This document shows, in pieces, positions 29,315-39,038 of a DNA stretch of 64,000 nt; position 1 is the stretch's first letter; each line of letters opens with the position of its first letter. This stretch comes from an uncultured Sphingomonadales bacterium. Lineage in GTDB: Bacteria > Pseudomonadota > Alphaproteobacteria > Sphingomonadales > Sphingomonadaceae. A model generated the notes under the pieces. The model did no database searches and had not been told where the DNA came from. It saw only the letters and a list, made by a program, of their open reading frames with translations. Position numbers and translations under genes: made by a program. The stretch is from assembly GCA_937870585.1 (NCBI GenBank), contig CALMZE010000212.1, positions 1-64,000 on the forward strand. The letters are read 5' to 3'.

Positions 29315-30363
29315 TGACCTACGCCCGGAACGCCTGGTATGTCGCGGCATGGTGCTGCGATCTGGATGTGGCGACGCCTTTCGCCGTCTCCATCTTGGGC
29401 GAACCGCTGGTGATCTGGCGGAGCGAAAGCGGCGCGTTACATGCGTTGGAAGATCGGTGTGTCCATCGCCTTGCTCCGCTCTCTCTCGGCCGGTGTGAGG
29501 GCGAGCGGCTGCGCTGCCTCTATCATGGTCTGCTGTTCGATCCTGACGGTCGGGTGGCGGAGATCCCGGGGCAAGATCTGCTCCCTGCTCAAGCCAAGGT
29601 GCGCGCCTATCCGGTGGTGGACCGGCATGACTGGATCTGGGTATGGATGGGCGATCCCACGCTGGCGGATGCGGTGCTTATCCCGCCTGCGGTGGGCATT
29701 TCCGAACCAGATTGGGTGCTGGGCCATGGTCAACTTGATTATGCGGCCGAAGCCCGCCTGATCTGCGATAATCTGCTCGACTTCAGTCACCTCACCTATG
29801 TTCATGCGGCAAGCTTTGGCGCTGGCGCAGAGTTTGCAGAGCATCAGCCCAAGATTGCCATGCTGGAACGCGGCGTGCGAGTGACGCGCTGGCTGCCCAA
29901 CCCTGTCGGCTCCCCACGTAACCCGCATGATGTGCCGATGGAAGCTTATCAGGCTTATGATTTCCTCGTGCCCGGCGTGTTGCTGATGTGGTCGGGCAAT
30001 TATACCTTGGGTACGTCGGCGCAGCTGGGCGCTGAAGCTCCCGCGATGGAGGATGCCGTTTCAGGCCTCAACTTCACCAGTCAGGCGGTCACACCGCTGG
30101 GTGATGGTACTGCGCGCTATTTCTTTTCATGGGGGCCGCATGTCCGCGATGGGGATGCTGCCAAGCGCGACATGATGATGGCGATGGCCGGGCAGGCCTT
30201 TGCCGAAGACAAGATGATGATCGAAGCGCAGCAGCGTGTTATCGCCGCCACGCCCGACCCGCGCATCATGCCCACCGCGCACGACAAGGGGGTCACACTC
30301 TACAACCGGCTGGTCGAGAAACTGGCCCGGACCCATTCTGCCGAACTGGAGACTGCCGCATGA
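29314..30363 (+). CDS. VanA-type Rieske oxygenase (aromatic O-demethylase/hydroxylase family)
   Basis: 349 residues. It opens with MTYARNAWYVAAW, as in vanillate O-demethylase and related monomer-type Rieske enzymes. Rieske ligands are in CVHRLAPLSLG and CLYHGLLFD. The iron-site region reads ICDNLLDFSHLTYVH, with two His. Known members demethylate vanillate, dicamba or similar acids, or hydroxylate quinoline-type substrates. No VanB-like reductase is nearby. It is coupled on both sides (TGATG upstream, ATGA downstream), so it probably works directly with the amidohydrolase. Confidence 0.88.
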   Translation: MTYARNAWYVAAWCCDLDVATPFAVSILGEPLVIWRSESGALHALEDRCVHRLAPLSLGRCEGERLRCLYHGLLFDPDGRVAEIPGQDLLPAQAKVRAYPVVDRHDWIWVWMGDPTLADAVLIPPAVGISEPDWVLGHGQLDYAAEARLICDNLLDFSHLTYVHAASFGAGAEFAEHQPKIAMLERGVRVTRWLPNPVGSPRNPHDVPMEAYQAYDFLVPGVLLMWSGNYTLGTSAQLGAEAPAMEDAVSGLNFTSQAVTPLGDGTARYFFSWGPHVRDGDAAKRDMMMAMAGQAFAEDKMMIEAQQRVIAATPDPRIMPTAHDKGVTLYNRLVEKLARTHSAELETAA

Positions 30364-31229
30364 TCGACCTGTCCAAAATCAAAGCCATCGACGTTCACGT
30401 TCATGCCGAAGTGTCCTGCCATGACCCGGAAGACCCCGTGATGGGCCAGTTTTTCGACGCTGCTTCTGCCTATTTCAAGGCCCCGCGCGAACGGCCGAAG
30501 ATGCCGGAAATCGTGGAGATTTACCGCGAACAGCAGATTGCCTTCTGCATGTTCACCGTCGATTGCGAAAGCGCAATCGGGGCCAAGCGCGTCTCCAACT
30601 ATGAAGTGGCGGAATTCGCTGCCAAACATGACGACATCTGCATCCCCTTCGCCTCGATCGACCCGCACAAGGGCAAGATGGGCGCGAAGGAAGCGCGCGA
30701 TCTGGTCGAGAACTATGGCGTGAAGGGCTTCAAGTTCCACGGCATCATGCAGAACGCGCACCCCGCTGACCGCATGGGCTACCCGATCTATGAAGTGATC
30801 AACGAATATAAGCTGCCCGCCATCTTCCACACCGGCCACTCCGGCATGGGCACAGGGATGCGCGGCGGCGGCGGCGTGCGGCTGAAATATGGCCAGCCGA
30901 TGCTGATCGATGATGTGGCGGTGGATTTCCCCGACATGAAGATCATCCTCGCCCATCCCAGCTGGCCATGGGTGGATGAAAGCCTTTCCATGGCGCTGCA
31001 CAAGGATAATGTGTTCATCGACCTATCCGGCTGGAGCCCCAAATTCTTCCAGCCGCAGATCATCAATTACGCCAATGGCCAGTTGCGCAAGAAGATGCTG
31101 TTCGGCTCTGACTTCCCCCTGATCCACCCGCAAAAATGGATCGATGCCGCGCTTAAGGTTGGCTTCAAGGAAGAGGTGCTGCCCGGTATCATGAAGGATA
31201 ACGCCGCGCGCGTGCTGGGGCTGGCGTGA
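30360..31229 (+). CDS. amidohydrolase_2-family protein (ACMSD/aromatic decarboxylase-like)
   Basis: 289 residues. The metal-binding HxH is in AIDVHVHAE; FHTGHSG and LAHPSWPWVDE supply later His residues and FGSDFPLIHP the catalytic Asp. This TIM-barrel family includes ACMSD, 5-carboxyvanillate decarboxylase (LigW), gamma-resorcylate decarboxylase and 4-oxalomesaconate-type hydrolases. Decarboxylation or hydrolysis of an aromatic acid downstream of the VanA-like enzyme is the likely role, but is not proven. Starts within the stop of the upstream gene (ATGA). Confidence 0.85.
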   Translation: MIDLSKIKAIDVHVHAEVSCHDPEDPVMGQFFDAASAYFKAPRERPKMPEIVEIYREQQIAFCMFTVDCESAIGAKRVSNYEVAEFAAKHDDICIPFASIDPHKGKMGAKEARDLVENYGVKGFKFHGIMQNAHPADRMGYPIYEVINEYKLPAIFHTGHSGMGTGMRGGGGVRLKYGQPMLIDDVAVDFPDMKIILAHPSWPWVDESLSMALHKDNVFIDLSGWSPKFFQPQIINYANGQLRKKMLFGSDFPLIHPQKWIDAALKVGFKEEVLPGIMKDNAARVLGLA

Positions 31230-31987
31230 CCGACTTTGCCGACCGCCGCATCATTGTCACTGGAGCATCGACCGGCATCGGGCGGGCAACCGCGCTGATG
31301 CTGGGCGGACGCGGCGCGCATGTGGCGCTGATCGCGCGCAGTGCTGACAAGCTGGAGGTGCTGGCAGCAGAGATCGCAGCAGCAAGCGGCAGCGCCTCGG
31401 TCCATCCGGCAGACGTGGCGGATCGTGCTGAACTCGCAGCAGCGTTCACAGCGGCAGGGCCTGCTGACGGGTTGTTCGCCAATGCGGGGTTTGGCGGCGA
31501 TTTCGCGCCCTTCCCGGCCTATTCGGATGCGAATTGGGACGCTCTGATTGCCTCCAATCTGACGAGCGTGTTCCTCTCGATCCGAGCGGTGCTGCCTGCT
31601 ATGCAAGAGGCGCGCAAGGGCTCCATCGTGGTAACGGGCAGTCTGGCGAGTGAGCGCGGAATGCCAATGAATGCGGGCTATGTCGCCGCCAAGCATGGCG
31701 TATTGGGCCTTGCCCGCGCTGCTGCTGCGGAAGGCGCCCCGCACAATGTCCGCGTCAATTGCCTGATCCCCGGCTTCATCGAAACGCCGCTTCTGCACAA
31801 TATCGCGGGTGGCGCAGACGTGGCGCCCGTGATGGAGGCGATGGGCAAAGGCGTGCCGCAAGGCCGCGTCGGCCAGCCGGAGGAATGCGCCTCGCTCGTC
31901 TGCTTCCTGCTGTCTGATGCGGCGAGCCATATCACCGGGCAGTCGATGGCGGTGGATGGCGGGATTTTGGGGACGTTGATTCCGTAA
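31226..31987 (+). CDS. short-chain dehydrogenase/reductase
   Basis: 253 residues. A GTG start overlaps the amidohydrolase stop (GTGA). The cofactor motif is TGASTGIG, the active-site tetrad has the Ser of VVTGSLASE and YVAAK. The end MAVDGGILGTL is typical of the classical SDR family. In beta-aryl-ether pathways SDRs (LigD/LigL/LigN) oxidise the alpha-hydroxyl, and such a role is possible here, but SDR sequences rarely reveal substrate. Last gene of the four-gene operon. Confidence 0.9.
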   Translation: MTDFADRRIIVTGASTGIGRATALMLGGRGAHVALIARSADKLEVLAAEIAAASGSASVHPADVADRAELAAAFTAAGPADGLFANAGFGGDFAPFPAYSDANWDALIASNLTSVFLSIRAVLPAMQEARKGSIVVTGSLASERGMPMNAGYVAAKHGVLGLARAAAAEGAPHNVRVNCLIPGFIETPLLHNIAGGADVAPVMEAMGKGVPQGRVGQPEECASLVCFLLSDAASHITGQSMAVDGGILGTLIP

Positions 31988-31994
31988 GGCGCTC

Positions 31995-32076
31995 CGTCAT
32001 TGCGAGGAACGCAGTGACGAAGCAATCCAGACTGTCGGGCGTTGCACTGGATTGCTTCGCTCTGCTCGCAATGACG
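31995..32076. repeat. interspersed inverted repeat, family C, copy 1
   Basis: CGTCATTGCGAG (31995-32006) is mirrored by CTCGCAATGACG (32065-32076), with inner arms GAAGCAATCCAG and CTGGATTGCTTC. A second copy lies at 36300-36372. The right arm ends just before the ribosome-binding site of the third GST, and the annotated start avoids an in-frame ATG inside the repeat. Confidence 0.85.
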
Positions 32077-32088
32077 AAGGATGGAGTG

Positions 32089-32853
32089 ATGACACTCAAA
32101 TATTACCACGCCGAACCCTTGGCTAACTCGCTCAAATCCATGATCCCGCTCATCGAAAAGGGGTTGGAGTGGGAGAGCATCTATGTCGATCTCCATAAGT
32201 TCGAACAGCATTCGGACTGGTTTACGGCGATCAACCCCGAAGGGCAGGTGCCCGTGCTTGATCATGATGGCGTGATCATCACGCACACAACCGTCATCAA
32301 CGAATATCTGGAAGACGCCTTCCCGAACGCGCTGCCGCTGCGTCCGCGTGATCCGGAAGGCGCGGCGCGGATGCGCTACTGGAACAAATTTGTGGATGAG
32401 CATGTGATGAACCACGTCTCGATGCACGGATGGCACCGCATGATCCGCATCATCACGCAGAATATCGAGGAGGGCACGTTCGAAGAGCTGATGGCGCGCA
32501 TTCCGCTGCCTGATCAGCGCAAGAAGTGGATGACGGCGCGCTCCGGCTTTTCCGAAGCCGATCTGGCCAATGCCACGGTGAAGATCGACTATGCGCTGAA
32601 CAAGGTAGAGGCGCAACTGGCGCAAACGCCTTGGCTGGCAGGCGCGGATTATACGCTGGCGGACATCAACTTCTATTCGCATTGCGGTGCGATGGTGGAG
32701 CGGATGTTCCCCGATCTGGAGGTCGCCGCTCGCTTCCCGCGCATTGTGGACTGGCGCGAGCGCGTGACGGCGCGGCCCGCAGTGGCAACCGCGCTCAAGG
32801 CCGAGGATCGCACCATGCCAGGCCTGCGCACCTGGTCTGGGCATGTGCGCTAG
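32089..32853 (+). CDS. LigF-like glutathione S-transferase (putative beta-etherase)
   Basis: 254 residues from MTLKYYHAEPLANSLKSM, with GGATGGAG just upstream. Of the three GSTs this is closest to LigF as I remember it: ANSLK at the N-terminus, KFEQHSDWFTAINPEGQVPVL, TVINEYLEDAFP, and LADINFY late. In Sphingobium LigF removes the aryloxy group from beta-aryl ether dimers, making a glutathione adduct. A third LigF-type GST in one region strongly suggests ether cleavage in the pathway. Whether this copy has its own promoter or reads through from the SDR is unclear. Confidence 0.85.
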   Translation: MTLKYYHAEPLANSLKSMIPLIEKGLEWESIYVDLHKFEQHSDWFTAINPEGQVPVLDHDGVIITHTTVINEYLEDAFPNALPLRPRDPEGAARMRYWNKFVDEHVMNHVSMHGWHRMIRIITQNIEEGTFEELMARIPLPDQRKKWMTARSGFSEADLANATVKIDYALNKVEAQLAQTPWLAGADYTLADINFYSHCGAMVERMFPDLEVAARFPRIVDWRERVTARPAVATALKAEDRTMPGLRTWSGHVR

Positions 32854-32866
32854 TCTTGTAGAACTC

Positions 32867-32956
32867 CGTTCGTGCTGAGCCTGTCGAAGCACTGTCTTTC
32901 CTATATGCCATCATGCCCAGAAAAGGGCAGCCCTTCGACAAGCTCAGGGCGAACGG
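32867..32956. repeat. interspersed inverted repeat, family B, copy 1
   Basis: CGTTCGTGCTGAGCCTGTCG plus AAGCACTGTC at the left is mirrored by CCCTTCGACAAGCTCAGGGC plus GAACG at the right. Other copies are at 33734, 40669 and 60745. It lies between the third GST and the alpha/beta hydrolase. Confidence 0.85.
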
Positions 32957-32979
32957 TTGAAAAGGGTTCGTAACTGACA

Positions 32980-33708
32980 ATGGCCACATTCATACTGATC
33001 CATGGCAGCTGGCATGGCGGCTGGTGCTTTGACGATGTGAAGGCGCTGCTCGAAGCGCAGGGCCATGCGGTGATTGCCCCCGATCTACCCGGCATGGGCG
33101 GCGGTGACGACGAAATGGCGCAGATTACGCTCCAAGGCTGGGGCAATTTCGCCGCAGACCTGTGCCGCAGCGCGCCGCAGAAACCCGTCATCCTTGCCGG
33201 GCACAGCCGGGGTGGGCTCGTGGTCAGCCAAGCGGCAGAAACCGCGCCCGAAGCGATCGACGCCATCGTCTATATCTGCGCGATGATGCTGCCCAACGGC
33301 GCCTCCCGCGCGCAATTCAAGACGATGGAGGAGCCCAATCCGGCCTTTGACGCGCTGATCAGCAAGACGCCCGGCGGGCATGGCAGCGTCATCACCGGTG
33401 CAAATCCTGAGGCCGTGTTCGCGCAACTCTCTCCGCCCGATAAGGTGGCAGCGGCCATGGCGCGGCTGGTATCCGAACCGCATGGCCCGCGCGCGACGCC
33501 CGTGCATGTCACGCCAGAGCGCTGGGGCAAAATCCCGCGCACCTATGTGGAATGCACCGAAGACCGGACGATCCCGATCAACAGCCAGCGGCGGATGATT
33601 GCGATGTCGCCCGGCGCGAAGGTCGTGACGCTTGATGCGGACCATTCGCCTTTCCTCTCGCGCCAGAAGGAACTGGCGATCGCACTCCTAGGAGCGATTC
33701 CCGACTGA
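32980..33708 (+). CDS. small alpha/beta hydrolase (hydroxynitrile-lyase/esterase-like)
   Basis: 242 residues. The N-terminus MATFILIHGSWHGGWCFDDV is typical of the HNL/methylesterase subgroup with the oxyanion HG motif. Nucleophile elbow GHSRGG (Ser), late DADHSPFLS with the catalytic His, and TEDRTIP with the acidic residue. It would hydrolyse a small ester or a vinylogous C-C bond. A paralogue with the same N-terminal pattern is at 37591-38265. Confidence 0.85.
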   Translation: MATFILIHGSWHGGWCFDDVKALLEAQGHAVIAPDLPGMGGGDDEMAQITLQGWGNFAADLCRSAPQKPVILAGHSRGGLVVSQAAETAPEAIDAIVYICAMMLPNGASRAQFKTMEEPNPAFDALISKTPGGHGSVITGANPEAVFAQLSPPDKVAAAMARLVSEPHGPRATPVHVTPERWGKIPRTYVECTEDRTIPINSQRRMIAMSPGAKVVTLDADHSPFLSRQKELAIALLGAIPD

Positions 33709-33733
33709 CGTGGTGCGCCAACAGGTTAGCACA

Positions 33734-33819
33734 GTTCGTGCTGAGCGTGTCGAAGCACTGCCCTTCCCTCATCGTGCAGCAACACGCAAAAGCAGTGCTT
33801 CGACACGCTCAGCACGAAC
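33734..33819. repeat. interspersed inverted repeat, family B, copy 2
   Basis: GTTCGTGCTGAGCGTGTCGA plus AGCACTG at the left is mirrored by CAGTGCTTCGACACGCTCAG plus CACGAAC at the right, an almost perfect long palindrome. It separates convergent ends of the alpha/beta hydrolase and purU. Confidence 0.87.
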
Positions 33820-33852
33820 GGAGATCGCTTGAATTTCAGGAAAATCTGCAAA

Positions 33853-33876
33853 CGCTCCGGCTCAAAGGCCGGAGCG
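33853..33876 (-). terminator. hairpin after purU
   Basis: CGCTCCGGC (33853-33861) pairs with GCCGGAGCG (33868-33876) around a six-base loop. Read on the minus strand it follows the purU stop by ten bases and is followed by TTTGCAGATTTT, an interrupted T-rich tail. Probable rho-independent terminator. Confidence 0.6.
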
Positions 33877-33886
33877 CGGAACAGCA

Positions 33887-36278
<2,392 letters not shown>

Positions 36279-36299
36279 GGGCGATGAATTCGCTGCGCT

Positions 36300-36372
36300 C
36301 GTCATTGCGAGCGCAGCGAAGCAATCCAGATCAGCTGCGAAGATGGATTGCCGCGCTTCGCTCGCAATGACG
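36300..36372. repeat. interspersed inverted repeat, family C, copy 2
   Basis: CGTCATTGCGAG (36300-36311) is mirrored by CTCGCAATGACG (36361-36372), with GCGAAGCAATCCAGATC and GATGGATTGCCGCGC-like inner arms. It lies between the LigM-like and MetF-like genes, so a transcript over both would carry a stem-loop. Confidence 0.85.
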
Positions 36373-36409
36373 CTGTATCGTCCATCATTCCAACACGAAG
36401 GAGGCCTGC

Positions 36410-37291
36410 ATGACCAAGCCCCTGATCCACCCCAACTGGGCGAACGCGCCGGATGGGATTACCGACGGCTATTCTCTGGAAGTGACCGCGAAGGATGAGG
36501 CGGCGCTGCGTGAAGCAGCGCCGCTGATGCCGCCTGAAACGCCGGTGTCTGTCACCTTCCTGCCGGGTGAGGCGCAGGACGCGCGAGTGGCCGCGGCCAA
36601 GGCGGTGCGGGCGCTGGGGTTCGAGCCCATGCCGCATTTCTCTGCCCGCCGCATCCTGTCTGAAGATGATTTCGAAGGCTATCTGAAGGCCGTGGTGCAG
36701 GAAGCGGGTGTGGAACGCGCCTTCATCGTCGCAGGCGATCCGCCTGAGCCGCAAGGGCCGTATTTCGATACCATGGCGCTGATCAGAACCGGCGCCTTCG
36801 AAAGGGCAGGGATCAAGGCAATCGGCATTGGCGGCCACCCCGAAGGCCATCCCAATATGAACACGGCGGAATGCTGGGCGATATTGGAAGCCAAGGTGAA
36901 GGAAATCGAAGCGCGCGGCATGGCCCCGCTGGTTGTCACCCAATTTGGTTTCGATCCTGATGCTTTCCTCGCTTGGCTGAAAGAATTGCGCGAACGCGGG
37001 CTCGACGTGCCGGTTCGAATTGGCATTCCCGGCCCGGCCAGCATCAAATCCCTCCTGCGCTTTGCCGCGCGCTGCGGCGTTGGCGCGTCTGCTGCGGTCA
37101 TGAAGAAATATGGCGTGTCGATCACCAATCTGCTTGGCAGTGCCGGGCCGGACAAGCTTGTGGATGAATTTGCGGCCAATCTGGGTGACGAACATGGCCG
37201 GGTGCGCCTGCATTTCTATCCCTTTGGCGGGCTGAAGAAAACGGTCGAGTGGATCAGGGAATATGAACGCAAGTCCGGACGCGCTGCTTAG
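36410..37291 (+). CDS. methylenetetrahydrofolate reductase-like protein
   Basis: 293 residues, MTHFR TIM-barrel length. SLEVTAKD near the start, GFEPMPHFSARRI, VERAFIVAGDPPEPQGPY and IGIGGHPEGHPN match the family blocks for FAD and folate binding, and VVTQFGFDPDAF the later barrel strand. It is divergent from standard MetF, as are the copies linked to ligM. Here it should run in the oxidative direction, turning 5-methyl-THF from O-demethylation into methylene-THF. RBS AAGGAGG lies upstream. Confidence 0.87.
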   Translation: MTKPLIHPNWANAPDGITDGYSLEVTAKDEAALREAAPLMPPETPVSVTFLPGEAQDARVAAAKAVRALGFEPMPHFSARRILSEDDFEGYLKAVVQEAGVERAFIVAGDPPEPQGPYFDTMALIRTGAFERAGIKAIGIGGHPEGHPNMNTAECWAILEAKVKEIEARGMAPLVVTQFGFDPDAFLAWLKELRERGLDVPVRIGIPGPASIKSLLRFAARCGVGASAAVMKKYGVSITNLLGSAGPDKLVDEFAANLGDEHGRVRLHFYPFGGLKKTVEWIREYERKSGRAA

Positions 37292-37369
37292 AACTCTCGC
37301 GTCCGGTCATTCATTCAGGGTTCAGCGCCGGGCTGGCCATCAGAGCCATTCAATCTGGAGAGACCGCCG

Positions 37370-37594
37370 ATGAAAGCTCTGCCGCTACTTACGCTTCTGG
37401 CCCTTACCGGCTGCGCTAACACGCGCACTTATTCTCAGCTTGAACAATGCGCGCATGAGCCGGGCTGCGTCTCCACCTTCAATTCCGAAGGCGCCGGTGC
37501 GCCACATGCAGCCGCCATTGCCCCTGAAACGACCAGTCAGTGGGAACCCATCACCAAGGCGCGGAAACCCGCCAAACAAAAGAATAAGCCATGA
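37370..37594 (+). CDS. small lipoprotein, hypothetical
   Basis: 74 residues. MKALPLLTLLALTGCA is a short lipoprotein signal with the lipobox Cys at residue 15; a Cys pair follows (QCAHEPGCVS), and the C-terminus is Lys-rich. The stop overlaps the start of the next gene (ATGA), which favours a real, coupled gene. I do not recognise the family; Cys spacing suggests one disulfide. Confidence 0.65.
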   Translation: MKALPLLTLLALTGCANTRTYSQLEQCAHEPGCVSTFNSEGAGAPHAAAIAPETTSQWEPITKARKPAKQKNKP

Positions 37595-38265
37595 CCGACT
37601 TTGTCCTCGTTCATGGCGCATGGGGCGGTGGCTGGTCTTATGATGTGCTGGCCGAAGCGCTGTGGACGGCGGGGCATCGCGTGGTCGTCGCCGAACTGCC
37701 TGGGCTCGGCAGGCGGCGCGGAGACCTCCACCCCGGCATCACGCTGACCGATCATGTCGACGCGGTATGCGCACAGATTGCGCAGGCCGGGTTTGATCGC
37801 TTCGTGCTTGCCGGGCACAGCTATGGCGGCATGGTCATTACAGGCGTGGCGACGCGGCTGGGAAGCCGGATCGATCATATCGTCTATATCGACGCCTTCC
37901 TGCCCGGCGACGGCGAGTCGCTATGGGACATTACCGGCGAGTTCGAGCACAAGCATTATATCAACACGCAGAAATTCACGCCCGGCCTTGTCGCGCCGAT
38001 CATGGGCGAGGAAAATGAGCGGATCGGCAAACATCCGCTGCTGACCTTGCTCGAAGCGGTGCGCTTCACCGGTGAAGAGAGCAAAGTGCGCAAACACAGC
38101 TACATCTTTGCCAAGAGTTGGGAGCCAACGCCCTTTCGGCGCTTCGCCAAGGCGGTGCAGGCGAATCCGCATTGGGCCTATCATGAAGCCGATTGCGGCC
38201 ATGATGTGATGGCCGGTCAGCCTGCCCAGTTGCTTCAGATCATGCTGTCGGCGGGCGTAAGCTGA
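37591..38265 (+). CDS. small alpha/beta hydrolase (hydroxynitrile-lyase/esterase-like)
   Basis: 224 residues. MTDFVLVHGAWGGGWSYDVL, nucleophile elbow GHSYGG (Ser) and DCGHDVMAGQP with the late His identify the same subgroup as the hydrolase at 32980-33708. Cytoplasmic by sequence. Coupled to the small lipoprotein upstream. Substrate unknown; an aromatic ester is possible given the setting. Confidence 0.85.
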   Translation: MTDFVLVHGAWGGGWSYDVLAEALWTAGHRVVVAELPGLGRRRGDLHPGITLTDHVDAVCAQIAQAGFDRFVLAGHSYGGMVITGVATRLGSRIDHIVYIDAFLPGDGESLWDITGEFEHKHYINTQKFTPGLVAPIMGEENERIGKHPLLTLLEAVRFTGEESKVRKHSYIFAKSWEPTPFRRFAKAVQANPHWAYHEADCGHDVMAGQPAQLLQIMLSAGVS

Positions 38266-38268
38266 GCG

Positions 38269-38616
38269 TCAGCCCATATCCCAGCGGAACAGTTGGCCTT
38301 GCCGCGTTTCGGACGTGACGCGCCGCCCCTGTTCTTCCAGATAGCCGCGCACCAGCACCAGATCGCTCCAGCGCGTCAGGCCCGCGATGCGGCCTTTAGG
38401 GGCCAGTTCGCGCAAGCTCTTCCAGAAACGGGCATCCTCATGCGCCACATCGATGCGCGGCACCGCAGCGAGCGCGGCAAAGGCGCGGCTTTCAGGCAGG
38501 CGGCTATCATAGATGACCAGAGCAGGCGCGCGCCCTGCCACGGCACGCGCCGCACCAGAGCTTGCGATCGACGCGACGGCTCCCGCCTTCAGGAGCGAAC
38601 GGCGGCTGACCTTCAT
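38269..38616 (-). CDS. Tat-exported small protein, hypothetical
   Basis: 115 residues. The N-terminus has a twin-arginine signal (SRRSLLKAGAVASIAS) ending near ARA/AVA. The mature part of about 90 residues (LVIYDSRLPESRAF, WSDLVLVRGYLEEQG) has no motif I recognise. Its start overlaps the stop of the cytochrome gene (ATGA), so it is the third gene of a flavocytochrome operon. Tat export without visible cofactor motifs suggests it folds or partners with a cofactor protein before export. Confidence 0.72.
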   Translation of the reverse strand: MKVSRRSLLKAGAVASIASSGAARAVAGRAPALVIYDSRLPESRAFAALAAVPRIDVAHEDARFWKSLRELAPKGRIAGLTRWSDLVLVRGYLEEQGRRVTSETRQGQLFRWDMG

Positions 38617-39038
38617 TCGCCTGCCTTTCCAAGATAGCGGGCAATCGAATCGAGCTCCGCATCGGTCACGTCGACCCGCGTCAGGCGGGGCATCGCCATC
38701 TTGCCGTTGCGGACCACGCCCTTCACATAGCTGACGGTCAGATCCTTGCGGTGGGCAAGCAGACCGTTTTCAGGCGGTTCACCTGCGGCCACGCGCTGCT
38801 TGGTCAGCAGATTGGTGCCCATACCGCCGGCCAGATGGCAGGCACCGCAGCGGTTGGAAAACAGCTCTTCCCCGTCCCGGCCCGCGCTCTGGCGATCCCC
38901 CGAGGGCAATTCGGCGCGCATCTGGTAAGGCGGCATCGGCGGCGGGCCACCCTTTGCCGATTCCGGCGCCTTGGGGGCTTCAGCAGGCTTGCAGGCCGCA
39001 AGCAGCAGGACCGAGGCAAATGCAATCTTCTTCATCAT
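38613..39038 (-). CDS. cytochrome c lipoprotein (PchC-like)
   Basis: 141 residues. A lipoprotein signal (VLLLAACK) is followed by a Pro-rich spacer of about 35 residues, then one heme c site, CGACH, and a probable Met ligand in GKMAMPRL. The position directly after the PchF-like gene, with no gap, points to the electron acceptor subunit of a p-cresol-methylhydroxylase-type flavocytochrome. A lipid anchor is unusual for PchC and suggests membrane tethering. MM start; the second Met may be used. Confidence 0.87.
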   Translation of the reverse strand: MMKKIAFASVLLLAACKPAEAPKAPESAKGGPPPMPPYQMRAELPSGDRQSAGRDGEELFSNRCGACHLAGGMGTNLLTKQRVAAGEPPENGLLAHRKDLTVSYVKGVVRNGKMAMPRLTRVDVTDAELDSIARYLGKAGE

